From Methanocaldococcus fervens AG86 (lineage in GTDB: Archaea; AGJL01; Methanococci; Methanococcales; Methanocaldococcaceae), in assembly GCF_000023985.1 (NCBI RefSeq), contig NC_013156.1, forward strand, positions 298,363 to 362,362: a stretch of DNA of 64,000 bases. The letters are read 5' to 3'. Positions 34,803 through 44,678 of this stretch are shown one piece after another; within the stretch, counting starts at the first letter, position 1, and the number at the start of each line of letters is the position of its first letter. A model generated the notes under the pieces. It did not search any database and was not told the origin of the DNA. It was given only the letters and a program-made list of their open reading frames with translations. Both the position numbers and the translations under genes were made by a program.

Positions 34803-36390
34803 TACTATTCCCCAACCAAAATTCATTGTAAAACAAATCAAAGTCCTGATTGTATTTTTTCCCTATTTTTAGGGCAATCTCTGCCTTAGCCAGCTCTCTA
34901 CCAAAATATGCTGCATGATCTAACTTTTTTATTAAATTTAATCTTATAGCAGTTTCATAAATTTCTTTTGGTCTCTTTCCTTTAATAATTAAAGTAGCCT
35001 CCCTTCTTTTATTGAAGTATATTGCTACAATTTCTTTATTTTTCCTATCAATCTCTATTTTAAAACTTCCTTCATCTAATATCTGTTTCTCATTTTCTTC
35101 AGCTTTGATTATTGGAATATTATAATTTTTAAATGTAGTTTCTTCTTCAAATCTTTTATCTTTATAATTTATCAAGTTATATCCAATATCTTTTGGTAGA
35201 GAATTTCTTTTTTTAGCTAAAAACATCATCTTTGAGGCTATTTTTAATTCTTTTATTGAAAATTTACATTTTGCACTCGCTTCTGGAGTAAATAATATAT
35301 TAGCTCCTATCTCTGCACCAATAGCAGTTAATAAAGCATTTACTCCATTACTATCGGCATCAAAAAGCTCCGTAACATTCCCTACACCAAAAAAGAGAGG
35401 AAGCTTATTCCTTTTTTTAAATTCTTTACATGCAATAACGCTATCAATAAAACTACAACCAATGTTATTTATTGGCTCCAATATTGGATCGGCAACTATT
35501 TTTTCAATTCCTGCATCTAATAATCTCCTTATATTCTCTTCTAAAGATTTAATTTTTCCCTCTATTGTTTCAGGGATGTAGTTTGTTTTGTAGTTGGTTG
35601 GTAATACAACAACTGCAGTTTCAGAATCTTTTAAATATGGGATCAGTTCATCAATATTTCCAGCATCAACGCTTAAAATCATATCCGCTCCTAAATTTAT
35701 CGCCTTAATTAACTCTTTTGTGTTTAATGTATCTACACTTATTGGATTATCAGTCAAATCTCTTGCTATTTTTAACATATCTTTAATTTTATCCGCGTTA
35801 TTTTCATTGCTAACCATTCCCAAATCAATCATATCAGCCCCGCTTTCTAAGTAGTATATTATCTTTTCCTCCAGCTCTTTCTCTTTCAGCCATGGAGCAT
35901 GGACAATCTCTCCCAAAACTCTCATTGGAAAGTTATCCCCCACCTTTAAATTGCCTATCTTTATATCCCCTTTTCCTAAATCTTGATCTTCTGCCTTTTT
36001 GATCTCCTCCTCGCAGTTCTTTTTAATAATCTCTAACAATTGTAGATCAGCGTAGTCTTTAGTTGATAGCTTTACTTTATCTAAATTTTCAATTAATATT
36101 GGGATATCCGAAGCCTCCCTTGTAGATTTGAAGCATTTTATTCCTGTTTCTTCCTCAACCTTCTTTAAATCATGCCTTATCAATCCAGTTACTAAAACAA
36201 AATCATAAATATCTTTTAATTTTTTCCCTAATTTGTCCTCCAATTTCTTAATCTCTTTAATTATTAAGTTTGGCGTTAAAAATGCCGCTACTGATATATC
36301 TGCTACATGCACATCCACAAAATCGTATTTTTCTATAGCTTTTTTAACTTTCCTCTCAGCCAATTTTCCAGTTATTATTAAAATTTTCAT
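34792..36390 (-). CDS. Dihydropteroate synthase-related protein (MJ0107 family)
   Basis: A ~532-residue protein. The N-terminal ~150 residues are specific to this archaeal family (MKILIITGKLAERKVKKAIEK). The middle (about 150-420) is a pterin-binding TIM barrel like dihydropteroate synthase (ESGADMIDLGMVSNENNADK, NPISVDTLNTKELIKAINLGADMILSVDAG, PLFFGVGNVTEL). The C-terminal ~110 residues are an extra alpha/beta domain. Methanogens use tetrahydromethanopterin, and this family may act on pterin or methyl-pterin; its exact reaction is not settled as far as I know. GGTGGAGATT before ATG 36390 decides the start over 36402. Confidence 0.85.
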   Translation of the reverse strand: MKILIITGKLAERKVKKAIEKYDFVDVHVADISVAAFLTPNLIIKEIKKLEDKLGKKLKDIYDFVLVTGLIRHDLKKVEEETGIKCFKSTREASDIPILIENLDKVKLSTKDYADLQLLEIIKKNCEEEIKKAEDQDLGKGDIKIGNLKVGDNFPMRVLGEIVHAPWLKEKELEEKIIYYLESGADMIDLGMVSNENNADKIKDMLKIARDLTDNPISVDTLNTKELIKAINLGADMILSVDAGNIDELIPYLKDSETAVVVLPTNYKTNYIPETIEGKIKSLEENIRRLLDAGIEKIVADPILEPINNIGCSFIDSVIACKEFKKRNKLPLFFGVGNVTELFDADSNGVNALLTAIGAEIGANILFTPEASAKCKFSIKELKIASKMMFLAKKRNSLPKDIGYNLINYKDKRFEEETTFKNYNIPIIKAEENEKQILDEGSFKIEIDRKNKEIVAIYFNKRREATLIIKGKRPKEIYETAIRLNLIKKLDHAAYFGRELAKAEIALKIGKKYNQDFDLFYNEFWLGNSNER

Positions 36391-36480
36391 AATCTCCACC
36401 ATAAGCTTTCACAATAACAATAAGATTATATAAATGGTTATTAAAATTATTTTATTAATTAGCTAAATCTGGTGAATAGT

Positions 36481-37185
36481 ATGAAGTTCATTGAAAAAGA
36501 AAAAATAGAGTTTAAAAATCCCATAATTATTGAAGCGTTTCCTGGAACTGGATTAGTTGGTAGTATAGCAGGCTTCCAAATAATAAAGGAATTAAAGTTA
36601 AAATATTTAGGATATTTTGAGATAGATAGAATTCCACCCTTAACAACCGTTGAGGAAGGAATCCCTTACCCTCCAGTTAGGGCTTATGCAAACGAAAATT
36701 TAATTGTTTTGTTCTCAGATGTAATAATCCCTCCATTTAAGATTAATGAATTAGCTGAGTTTATAGTTGAGACCTTTTCAAACAAAAATCCTAAGTTGTT
36801 CGTTTCCCTTGGTGGAATTATAGCAGGAAAATCTGAAAAAGTTTATGGAATAGCAAACAAAGAGAACTTAATAGAAGATTTAAAAAATTATGTTGAAATA
36901 TTTGATTTTGGGGTTGTAGGGGGGATGAGTGGAAATTTATTGGTAAAATGTGGAGATAAAGGATTCGATGCCATTGGTTTGTTGGCTGAAACCGTTGGAG
37001 TTAGACCAGACCCGAGGGGAGGAGCTAATTTATTAGATGTTTTAAATAAAATGTTCAATCTAAATGTAAATGTTGAAAAACTTATTAAAGAAGCTGAAGC
37101 CATTGAAAATAAACTTAAAGAATTGGCAGAACAGCATTTAAAGATGATGTCAAAGAGTAGAAAAGAATATCCGATGTATATCTAA
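36481..37185 (+). CDS. PAC2-family protein (proteasome assembly chaperone-like)
   Basis: A 234-residue protein with the PAC2 opening PIIIEAFPGTGLVGSIAGFQII (about 16-37), a middle PPVRAYANENLIVLFSDVIIPP, and GVVGGMSGNLLVKC followed by AETVGVRPDPRGGANLLDVL near 173-192. Archaeal relatives of proteasome assembly chaperones are common, and a role in 20S assembly or as an enzyme is unproven. The start is ATG 36481 behind GGTGAATAG. Palindromic element D begins at the base after its stop. Confidence 0.8.
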   Translation: MKFIEKEKIEFKNPIIIEAFPGTGLVGSIAGFQIIKELKLKYLGYFEIDRIPPLTTVEEGIPYPPVRAYANENLIVLFSDVIIPPFKINELAEFIVETFSNKNPKLFVSLGGIIAGKSEKVYGIANKENLIEDLKNYVEIFDFGVVGGMSGNLLVKCGDKGFDAIGLLAETVGVRPDPRGGANLLDVLNKMFNLNVNVEKLIKEAEAIENKLKELAEQHLKMMSKSRKEYPMYI

Positions 37186-37282
37186 CAACCTTTTAGAAAA
37201 AGGTTGATCAAAACCCATAGGGGCGTAGCCCCTATGGTATACTCCAGGATGCATTGCTTCCTTGAGGAAGCAATGCCTCTTA
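37186..37282. repeat. Palindromic element D directly after a stop codon
   Basis: A 97-bp unit made of three hairpins: CAACCTTTTAGAAAAAGGTTG followed by ATCAAAAC, then CCATAGGGGCGTAGCCCCTATGG, then GGATGCATTGCTTCC with its complement GGAAGCAATGC, ending CTCTTA at 37282. The left module, GGATGCATT and the CTCTTA end are shared with C, F, G and H. It starts at the first base after the stop codon of the PAC2-family gene. Confidence 0.82.
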
Positions 37283-37325
37283 ATAATTATGTAAAAATTA
37301 TTAAATTAAATATTTTGGTGATGTT

Positions 37326-37670
37326 ATGAAAGTATATGGATTATTTGGGATTAGCGAAAATGCAATCAATGAGTTTGTTGAAAATCATGTTAAAACTTTC
37401 ACTTTAATTAATGCATTAAACTTAGAGACAGTTAAAAATCTAAAAGAGGGTGATTTGGTTTTTATAACCTCAACGCTTAGAGAAGATTTAAGAGTTGGAA
37501 GCGAGGGCATTTTAGGAAAGGTTTTAAATGTTTCATTAGTTCCACAAAGAGTGAATGGATTTGAAGAAAAAGAAATAATCGCTGGAAGAGTTCAATTGGA
37601 AATGTTGGGATTTGCCAAGTGTGTTGGAATTGAATCACTACATATCAAAGTAGCTTTTAGGATGTATTAG
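37326..37670 (+). CDS. DUF473-like small protein
   Basis: A 114-residue protein: MKVYGLFGISENAINEFVEN at the N-terminus, then GDLVFITSTLREDLRVGSEGILGKVLNVSL, which looks like a small beta-barrel. From memory it matches DUF473, a family limited to methanogens with no known function. GGTGATGTT precedes the ATG. It overlaps the 3' end of the convergent helicase gene by 14 bases. Confidence 0.65.
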   Translation: MKVYGLFGISENAINEFVENHVKTFTLINALNLETVKNLKEGDLVFITSTLREDLRVGSEGILGKVLNVSLVPQRVNGFEEKEIIAGRVQLEMLGFAKCVGIESLHIKVAFRMY

Positions 37671-39624
37671 CTTGTTTTTTCTTTTTATATTCACTCTCAA
37701 ATGATTTAGCCCATTTTATCATTTCATTGTATACCTTATCTTGCTTCAACAGATTTTCATTGCCTATTAATATAAGTTTCCTCTTAGCTCTTGTTATTGC
37801 AACATTCAACCTTCTTAAATCCTTTAAAAATCCAAAGTTTTTTGTCCTAACAAATGAGATAACTATAGCTTCGTTTTCCCTACCTTGGAATCCATCTACA
37901 GTGTTAACTTCAACATCTATATTTTGCTCTTCAAACAATCTCCTTAAGTATCTGACTTGGGCATCGTAAGGAGTTATAACATTTGTTGGTATTTTGTATT
38001 TTATAAGCTTTTTAACTACTTCCAAAACCTTCTCTGCCTCTTCTATATTGTAATAAGATGGAGATTCTTTATCTTTTCTCTCAACCCCTTCAACATGGAA
38101 AAATTGGACAGGGATTTCATTTACTATATCTCTATCAGATTCATCAATCTCTTCTTCTTTAACCAAATCCAATAATGTTATATTTTTAACGCTTTCATCT
38201 GCCTTTAACTTGTTATCATAAAACATCCTATTTGGGAATTCCATAATTTTTTCGTTCATTCTATACTGAATCTCCAATATTGATGAAAACTCAGGATATT
38301 TTTTAATTAACCTTTCAAATAATGTTTTCTTTAACTCCTCATTTTCACTCAAAACTGTTGGAGGCAATTGCTTATGATCTCCAGCCATGATTAGCTTTTT
38401 TCCTTTGACAATTGGTATTAGGCAGGACGGCTCCATAGCTTGGCTACCCTCGTCTATAACCACAACATCAAACTCCCAGCCTTTTAAGATTTCAGAACCT
38501 GCCATGGAGTTTGTTGCTACAATAACATCCGCCTCACTCAAAATCTCGTTCATGATTTTTTCCGTTATTTCATCTAAGCTATTGATGATTTTTTTGATTT
38601 TTTTATTTCTTACAATCCATTCCGCCATGCTGATGATTTTTTCTTTTGGAACTCCCCTATAATCTTTCCTCCTCTTAGCTACTTTTAAAATTTGCTCATC
38701 ACTCATTCCCCTTCTCCATCTTGGAGATGGCTTTAAAAATTTATCCCTCTGCTCCTTAATCTCTTTAATTTTTTCTTTTAGGGATAAAATTTCTTGATAC
38801 TTCTCATGATTCTCAATTAGATATGGTAGAGAATGCTGTATCAAATCCTTTGAAATCCTTGTTGGATGCCCTACCCTAACAACTTTTAAATCAGGATATT
38901 TTTTAATTAAATACTCTAAAATGTTATCTGCCGCTATATTTGAGTCAGCAGTAGCTAAAACCTTATGCTTGTTAAATCTAACCTCCTGAACAATAACCTC
39001 AGTCAAAGTCCTCGTTTTTCCAGTTCCTGGAGGTCCATGGATGAGATATAAATCTTTACTTAAAACTGCCTTTTTAACAGCCAACTTTTGAGATTCATTT
39101 AAATGTTTATCATAAAACTCTAACTCAATATCTTCCCTCAATGGCTTTTCTGGATGTTCAATACCCAATATAATGTAAGCCAACTTATCTCTCTTTCTTG
39201 CAAATTCTCTTAATGCCTCTTTCATCCTCTTAAATGTTATATCGTTGACGTATAAGTCAATCCTAACTCTCTCCTTATAAACCCATCTTAGAACATCAAC
39301 ATCAAAAGCCACATCTATAAAGTTCTTTCCTACATAAATGACATTTGCATATAAATCACTCTGTAATGGGTTTTCTTTGCTGATTAAAACAACATCTCCC
39401 GGTGAAATTTCCGTTTTAAATGGCTTCTTTCTCCCAAATCTTACAATCGTGCATCCTAAGCTCTCTCCCAAGAACTTTCCCTTTAAATTTAAAATTGCCC
39501 TTCCAACATTTTCCCTTTTCTTTCCCAACCTAATTATTTCATTTTTGTGAAAATCCATCTCACACCTTCTTTCGAGTTCAATCAATTCCATAAATTTTTT
39601 TACATACAAATCAACTAAATTCAA
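37657..39624 (-). CDS. Superfamily 1 DNA/RNA helicase (Upf1/IGHMBP2-like)
   Basis: A 655-residue SF1B helicase. An N-terminal beta-barrel region (about 60-130) is followed by motif I GPPGTGKTRT (about 195-204), an internal helical insertion, motif II VVIDEGSQA, motif III GDHKQLPPTV, QYRMNEKI, motif V VDGFQGRENEAIVIS and motif VI NVAITRAKRKLILIGN. The family unwinds DNA or RNA 5'-3'; the archaeal substrate is not known. The N-terminus (MNLVDLYVKKFMELIELERRC) starts behind GGTGATAG. Upstream lies the restriction-modification gene in the same direction, 137 bases away. Confidence 0.9.
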   Translation of the reverse strand: MNLVDLYVKKFMELIELERRCEMDFHKNEIIRLGKKRENVGRAILNLKGKFLGESLGCTIVRFGRKKPFKTEISPGDVVLISKENPLQSDLYANVIYVGKNFIDVAFDVDVLRWVYKERVRIDLYVNDITFKRMKEALREFARKRDKLAYIILGIEHPEKPLREDIELEFYDKHLNESQKLAVKKAVLSKDLYLIHGPPGTGKTRTLTEVIVQEVRFNKHKVLATADSNIAADNILEYLIKKYPDLKVVRVGHPTRISKDLIQHSLPYLIENHEKYQEILSLKEKIKEIKEQRDKFLKPSPRWRRGMSDEQILKVAKRRKDYRGVPKEKIISMAEWIVRNKKIKKIINSLDEITEKIMNEILSEADVIVATNSMAGSEILKGWEFDVVVIDEGSQAMEPSCLIPIVKGKKLIMAGDHKQLPPTVLSENEELKKTLFERLIKKYPEFSSILEIQYRMNEKIMEFPNRMFYDNKLKADESVKNITLLDLVKEEEIDESDRDIVNEIPVQFFHVEGVERKDKESPSYYNIEEAEKVLEVVKKLIKYKIPTNVITPYDAQVRYLRRLFEEQNIDVEVNTVDGFQGRENEAIVISFVRTKNFGFLKDLRRLNVAITRAKRKLILIGNENLLKQDKVYNEMIKWAKSFESEYKKKKQANTS

Positions 39625-39761
39625 ACTATCACCATTTAAACCAATTATTCATACTTTTTAAAAAGATTTTTAAAATTTTTTGAAATTAAATAATTTCTAA
39701 TATCCATTTCTAAAAAAAGTTTTCAAACATGAATTAAATTAAAAAAGATTAAAAATATCTC

Positions 39762-42700
39762 TTAAAAACTGTTTCCAATCTTCTCTAATTCTTTCATCAA
39801 TTTGATTGTCTCTTTTATTATATAAACAACTTTGCAGATGTGTTCTAATTCATCAATTGTTAGCTTCTTCCCTTTTCTTCCTTTTAGGTATTTTTCTATT
39901 ACCTTATATCCACCGATTTTAAACTCCCAAACATCTTCATCAATGCCTAATAAAATTGTTTCTTTATTTATTTTAACTCCTTTTTTCTTTTTATCATATT
40001 TTACACTTTCAACTTTTAGATTGTCTCCATCAATATCTGGGTCTATTGTAGGAATGTTTTTCATTAAATGAAGTTCAACCAACTTTTTCCCAATCTCTTT
40101 GTATTTTTCAAAGGTTTCTTTGTCATATAAAGGAATTCTTGGGAAATCTATCTTTAAAAATTCTTTGTATTTCTCTCTATATTTTGGGTCGTGTAAGATT
40201 GCATAAATGTAATAAAGGAAATCTTCTGGTGTTGCGTTATATTTCTGTTTGATTAATTTTAGAATGTCTTTTTTAATATTTGGAACTTTTTGAACTTCTT
40301 TGGTTATTTTGTTTTCAATGTATTGGTAGAGTGGAATTACTACTGTAATGCTTCGATTAACTACTGCTTTACTGGCAAGAAGAGCATGCTTATCTGCAGG
40401 TTTATCTGTAATTAATACATATGTAGAAAGAACCCCATCATAGATACTTAATTTTGGAAGAACAAAACCAATATTTTCTCCTAAAATAAAATGTTTCATG
40501 ACATTATATCTTGGTCTTCCAATAAATTTGCTTGATTTTGGATGATAGTAAGTCCATCTTATATCAAAAGGTCTGTAAAGGTTTGGTTTCAATCTTTTTT
40601 CAAACATTTTATTGAAATCATTATCAAAAATCCTATAATCCTCTAAAATTGCCTCTTTTGCAGTTTTTAATTTCCAAGTACTTTTATCTTTTATGTTATA
40701 CTTTTTTCTTAATTCATCCTCGTTTAAATTTACGAAATCCATTATTCTTTTTTTCATTTCTTCAGGAGTATATGCAATAGCAACACTATCATTTTGTGTT
40801 TCAACTCCTGATGAATTGATTTCAAAAATTTCATCTAACTTCAGAAACTTATTATATTCCTCTTCCAAACTCAAATCCTTAGGCACAAAGAAATAATATG
40901 GTTCTTTTGGATTTATTTCTTTCCATTCAACTGTTTTGACTGTATTATTTTCTAAAAACTCATATTTTTCTTCTCTTTTAGTTAAACCAGCATCATGGAC
41001 AATTGAGTAATAATAAACCTTACAATCCTCTGCTTTATGTCTTCCTTCTCTTAATTTAATAAATATGCCAATACAAACTCCTTGTTGAATATCAAAGACA
41101 TTTTCATCCTTTTCTCCTCTTCTAACATTTCCATGTAGATTTAAAATATAAATCTCATCAAAAACCTCCATTAAACACTGTCTCATTCTTCTATGAACTA
41201 AACCATCTAAGTAAGAGTTATTTGTTATAAATCCAACAATCCCTTTTCCATTCTGTTCAATCTTCCACTGTGCAAATCTTATAAATTTAACATAATCATC
41301 CTGCAAGGCATTTCTTGACCTTTCTTTCTCAACTCCTAAACCATTTATGTAATCTTTTAATAAATTTTGAATATATGTCTCATCTTTTCTTGTTTCATAC
41401 GGCGGATTTCCAATAACTGCAAAGATATTAACCTCTTTCTTAACCTTATCTGCCTCTTCCCTCTCTTTATCTAAAACTCTCTCAAAAAGTCCAGATTGTT
41501 TTGGACTTCTCATTAAATCCAAAGCATTAGTTAAATAGATGTTAAACCTCTCCTCCCCTCTCAAAGTTATATGCCAGTTATGTAAAAGCATGGACAACTT
41601 TAAATGAGCTACCAAATAAGGCGATATTAAAATTTCAAATCCATAAATATTTTTTAACAACCTCTCTTTTAAATAAGCTTGAAATAAAGTATGTTTAACA
41701 TTCTTATGCACTCTTTTCAAAACAACTGCCAAAAATGTCCCTGTCCCTGTTGCAGGGTCTAAAATCCTAACATTCTCATCATGCAATCTCTTTCCAAATC
41801 TATCTCTCAAAATCTCATCAACTGAATTAACTATAAACTCAACAACTGGCAAAGGGGTATAATAAACTCCCTTGCTCTTCCTAAGCTCTGGATTATAACT
41901 TGCTAAAAAATCCTCATAGAAGTGCAAAAATGCATCTTCCTTTCCAGAAATTTTAAAACTCTCTTCTATCTTCTTAATATCAATGTTATTCAATATGGTT
42001 ATTATCTCATCAACAATCCAATCTAAATAATCTGGTAAATCAGAGGCTATATGCTTAAAAATTTTATGAATAACTCCCAATGACTTAGGAATTCCTTTAA
42101 AAGCTACTTTCTCTTTTGTTAAGTCCCCCTCAATATTAAACCTTGCCATGAACAAACCATAAACTATTGTTTGAGCATAGGCATCTGCAAACTCCTCTTT
42201 TTTCATATCACTTATTAAATGCTCTTTAAACGCCTCATATAAAGCTTTAATCTCTTCATTTTCATCTAAATTCTCTAATATTGCATCTCTCAACAATCTT
42301 GCCCTCTTTGCTAAAAACTCTGCCAATTTTGTTGGATCTTTAATCTCTGGTGTTGATAGGGATAAAAATCTCTCAATTAATCTCTCAAACTTTTCAATAT
42401 TGGCCTCAATTAAATTTAAATCATCATCCAATATAACAACATCCTCAACTTTCTCCCTATTTTGGTATAAAATGAATTCCTTATAGTTTGTTAGGATTAG
42501 ATTTTCTATATTCTCTTTATATCTCTCTAACTGCTCTTTATCCCTCTTTTGCAATCTATGTAAATCAACATCTATCTTTTTTGTCTCAATGTATCCAACA
42601 ATCTTCCCTTTTCCTTTTATTTTAAAATCTGGTGTTCCAAAATCTTCTCTTCCTGATTCATGGATTATTTTAACATCATAGCCATTTAAAATATTTTTTA

Positions 42701-42800
42701 AAAGATTTTCTAATGCATATCTAAAGGAATACTCACTAAACTCCCCCTCGTTATAAATCTCTTTAACTGACTTAGCATAATTTTTTAATGCCCTCTTCAT
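39762..42800 (-). CDS. Type IIG-like restriction-modification enzyme (nuclease + adenine methylase + specificity in one chain)
   Basis: A 1012-residue protein. Residues ~50-75 hold a PD-(D/E)xK nuclease site: D58 in GTPDFK and E72-x-K74 in YIETKK. A helical connector runs to ~300. The gamma-type N6-adenine methylase follows: RKSKGVYYTP (about 307-316), motif I DPATGTGTFL (348-357) and motif IV NPPY (465-468). The remaining ~500 residues probably recognise the target sequence. Such enzymes cut near an asymmetric site and methylate it, guarding against foreign DNA. It lies between two housekeeping genes (helicase, radical SAM) with no partner gene, typical of a defence insertion. Confidence 0.88.
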   Translation of the reverse strand: MKRALKNYAKSVKEIYNEGEFSEYSFRYALENLLKNILNGYDVKIIHESGREDFGTPDFKIKGKGKIVGYIETKKIDVDLHRLQKRDKEQLERYKENIENLILTNYKEFILYQNREKVEDVVILDDDLNLIEANIEKFERLIERFLSLSTPEIKDPTKLAEFLAKRARLLRDAILENLDENEEIKALYEAFKEHLISDMKKEEFADAYAQTIVYGLFMARFNIEGDLTKEKVAFKGIPKSLGVIHKIFKHIASDLPDYLDWIVDEIITILNNIDIKKIEESFKISGKEDAFLHFYEDFLASYNPELRKSKGVYYTPLPVVEFIVNSVDEILRDRFGKRLHDENVRILDPATGTGTFLAVVLKRVHKNVKHTLFQAYLKERLLKNIYGFEILISPYLVAHLKLSMLLHNWHITLRGEERFNIYLTNALDLMRSPKQSGLFERVLDKEREEADKVKKEVNIFAVIGNPPYETRKDETYIQNLLKDYINGLGVEKERSRNALQDDYVKFIRFAQWKIEQNGKGIVGFITNNSYLDGLVHRRMRQCLMEVFDEIYILNLHGNVRRGEKDENVFDIQQGVCIGIFIKLREGRHKAEDCKVYYYSIVHDAGLTKREEKYEFLENNTVKTVEWKEINPKEPYYFFVPKDLSLEEEYNKFLKLDEIFEINSSGVETQNDSVAIAYTPEEMKKRIMDFVNLNEDELRKKYNIKDKSTWKLKTAKEAILEDYRIFDNDFNKMFEKRLKPNLYRPFDIRWTYYHPKSSKFIGRPRYNVMKHFILGENIGFVLPKLSIYDGVLSTYVLITDKPADKHALLASKAVVNRSITVVIPLYQYIENKITKEVQKVPNIKKDILKLIKQKYNATPEDFLYYIYAILHDPKYREKYKEFLKIDFPRIPLYDKETFEKYKEIGKKLVELHLMKNIPTIDPDIDGDNLKVESVKYDKKKKGVKINKETILLGIDEDVWEFKIGGYKVIEKYLKGRKGKKLTIDELEHICKVVYIIKETIKLMKELEKIGNSF

Positions 42801-42866
42801 AATATCCCAACTATTAATCTACTATACCTCAGAGTAATATTTATAATATCAAATATATAAAATTCT

Positions 42867-44168
42867 CTAAATCGACTCTCCAACTATTATATTATCCTTA
42901 TTCCTTAAAATCCTCACTTTTACTGTTTTACCTATCAAATTCTGCTCATTATTGCAGTTAATTATTTGGATAACCCTATCTTTGGCAACTCCCAAAACTT
43001 CTCCTTTAACCCTCCCATCTAAAACAACTTTTGCCTTTATTACTTCACCAACTTTGAAAGGATACGGTAACCTCTTCCTTCTATGTGTTCCAAAATCTTT
43101 TGGAGATGTTATTAATTTAACATCTATACCTTTCTTTTTATACTCTAACTCGTATCTTCTCAATAAATCATAAAACTTCTCAAAATCCCAAACTTTCATT
43201 TTCTTTGGCTTTCTTCCCAATTGATAAACTCTACATAGTTGACAACCTAAAATAGGGTCTCTCTTCCCAGTTAAAGGATTTATAATATTTTGTTTAACCC
43301 TTAAATCTAAATCAACTGCATAATCAATAACTTTTTTAAATTCTTCATCGTTTATATTCGGCAATAGAAGAGGGGCTATGAGGAGATGAATTTTAGAATT
43401 TTTTATATACTCTGCTATATCCAAAATCTTCTCAATATTATAATCTCTTCTACCAGAAAGCATTTTAGCAACTTTTTCATCTAAAGCGTTGATTGATAAG
43501 TTTATCCTATGTAATCCAGCCTCTTCCAACTCATCTATCAATTTGTAATCTAAAACTGTTCCATTTGTTTGCATGGAAACAATACCGTTACCTTTTTTGT
43601 TTATTTCAACCAATTCTTGAACTAAATCCACTAATGGGTAATAAAGAGCCGGTTCTCCTTGCCCATCCAAATGAGCTTCAATAAATTTATTTCCTTTAAA
43701 ATCAGCCATCTTTTTGTAATTTTCAACTAAATATTCCAAATCAACGTAATAATCATTCTTTCTTGTTTTGGAATACTCTCCTTCATCAACTGAGCAAAAG
43801 ATACAGTTTAAATTGCATCCACAATGCCCTCTAACTTGTATTATATTTCTACCTCTCTCAATCAAACCAAAGGCAGTATGCCCAATTAATGGAATTGGTT
43901 CATTTATATATACAGTTTTTCTCTTTGTTATCTTACTTTTCAAATTATTTGCTATGCTGTAAGAGATTAGATTTAAAATTCCAATCTTTATATTTTCAGC
44001 CCTCTTCGGATGGGCGTTGATTTTTATTATACTATCGTTAATTTCAACTTCTTCATAAGGAATTTCTACCTCAACCCCATAGATTTTATTTATTTCTAAA
44101 ATTAAGGTATTATCTTTATTTTTAACGTCAGTTATCATCCTATATTGTGATAAATCCAAGTATGTCAT
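42867..44168 (-). CDS. Radical SAM protein with TRAM-like C-terminal domain
   Basis: A 433-residue protein. The Fe-S/SAM motif is CNLNCIFC, with cysteines spaced CxxxCxxC near residues 118-125. HLDGQGEPALY, MQTNGT and INLSINAL follow in the barrel. The last ~70 residues (GEVIKAKVVLDGRVKGEVLG...TVKVRILRNKDNIIVGE) look like a TRAM/OB RNA-binding domain, as in tRNA-modifying methylthiotransferases, so an RNA substrate is a reasonable inference. A second cysteine pair CQLC may bind another cluster. GTGAAACTATG gives the start. It is transcribed toward the restriction-modification gene. Confidence 0.85.
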   Translation of the reverse strand: MTYLDLSQYRMITDVKNKDNTLILEINKIYGVEVEIPYEEVEINDSIIKINAHPKRAENIKIGILNLISYSIANNLKSKITKRKTVYINEPIPLIGHTAFGLIERGRNIIQVRGHCGCNLNCIFCSVDEGEYSKTRKNDYYVDLEYLVENYKKMADFKGNKFIEAHLDGQGEPALYYPLVDLVQELVEINKKGNGIVSMQTNGTVLDYKLIDELEEAGLHRINLSINALDEKVAKMLSGRRDYNIEKILDIAEYIKNSKIHLLIAPLLLPNINDEEFKKVIDYAVDLDLRVKQNIINPLTGKRDPILGCQLCRVYQLGRKPKKMKVWDFEKFYDLLRRYELEYKKKGIDVKLITSPKDFGTHRRKRLPYPFKVGEVIKAKVVLDGRVKGEVLGVAKDRVIQIINCNNEQNLIGKTVKVRILRNKDNIIVGESI

Positions 44169-44277
44169 AGTTTCACACTAAAATTGAATATTTGCATCAA
44201 TTGAAATAACCTATAAAATTAAAATAAAAATAAAATTAAGCTTTTAAAAATAGCTAAGAAACGCAGTATTAAATAAA

Positions 44278-44365
44278 TGGTGCGGGGGACGGGATTTGAA
44301 CCCGCGAACCCCTACGGGACCAGACCCTCAATCTGGCGCCTTTGACCAGGCTTGGCGACCCCCGC
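44278..44365 (-). tRNA. tRNA-Leu (GAG)
   Basis: Read on the minus strand, an acceptor stem GCGGGGG/CCCCCGC closes a full cloverleaf with a long variable arm, a T-arm GGTTCAAATCC, and an anticodon loop TTGAGGG giving anticodon GAG. Discriminator A, and CCA is encoded (TGG at 44278-44280 on the plus strand). A TATA element (TTTATATATAAA, about 44388-44399) lies upstream, close to and divergent from the tRNA-Met promoter. Confidence 0.95.
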
Positions 44366-44457
44366 CCTTAACAGGCATTGTTATTTATAAAACCTTTATA
44401 TATAAATCTTACGCCGAAAAGTATATATATTGGTTCTTAATTATAATGATGTTGCGT

Positions 44458-44569
44458 GCCGAGGTGGCTTAGCTGGTTATAGCGCCCGGCTCATACGGAT
44501 ATCCCAGCCCTACGGCTGGGTTCCTGGGAAACCGGGAGGTCGAGGGTTCGAATCCCTCCCTCGGCACCA
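44458..44569 (+). tRNA. Elongator tRNA-Met (CAT) with 35-nt intron
   Basis: Exons 44458-44495 and 44531-44569 form a complete tRNA: GCCGAGG/CCTCGGC acceptor, anticodon CAT at 44492-44494, and encoded CCA at 44567-44569. The intron, 44496-44530, follows the base 3' of the anticodon, the canonical archaeal site, and contains a stable stem (CCCAGCC-CTAC-GGCTGGG, about 44503-44520) suited to a bulge-helix-bulge processed by the tRNA splicing endonuclease. A promoter (GAAAAGTATATATAT, about 44417-44430) lies upstream. Confidence 0.94.
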
Positions 44570-44678
44570 TTTTTATTTTAGATACTTACATTTATTTATT
44601 TAAATCTAAAAATTAACTATTTTTAAATAATTTTAATTCTAATGTTTTAGTCAGCTATTATTGGTTAATGGTGAATTT

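Noticed and set aside
44496-44530. Insertion in tRNA-Met as a novel element
   Set aside because: Its location one base 3' of the anticodon and its stable stem fit a normal archaeal tRNA intron, already known for elongator tRNA-Met in this group.
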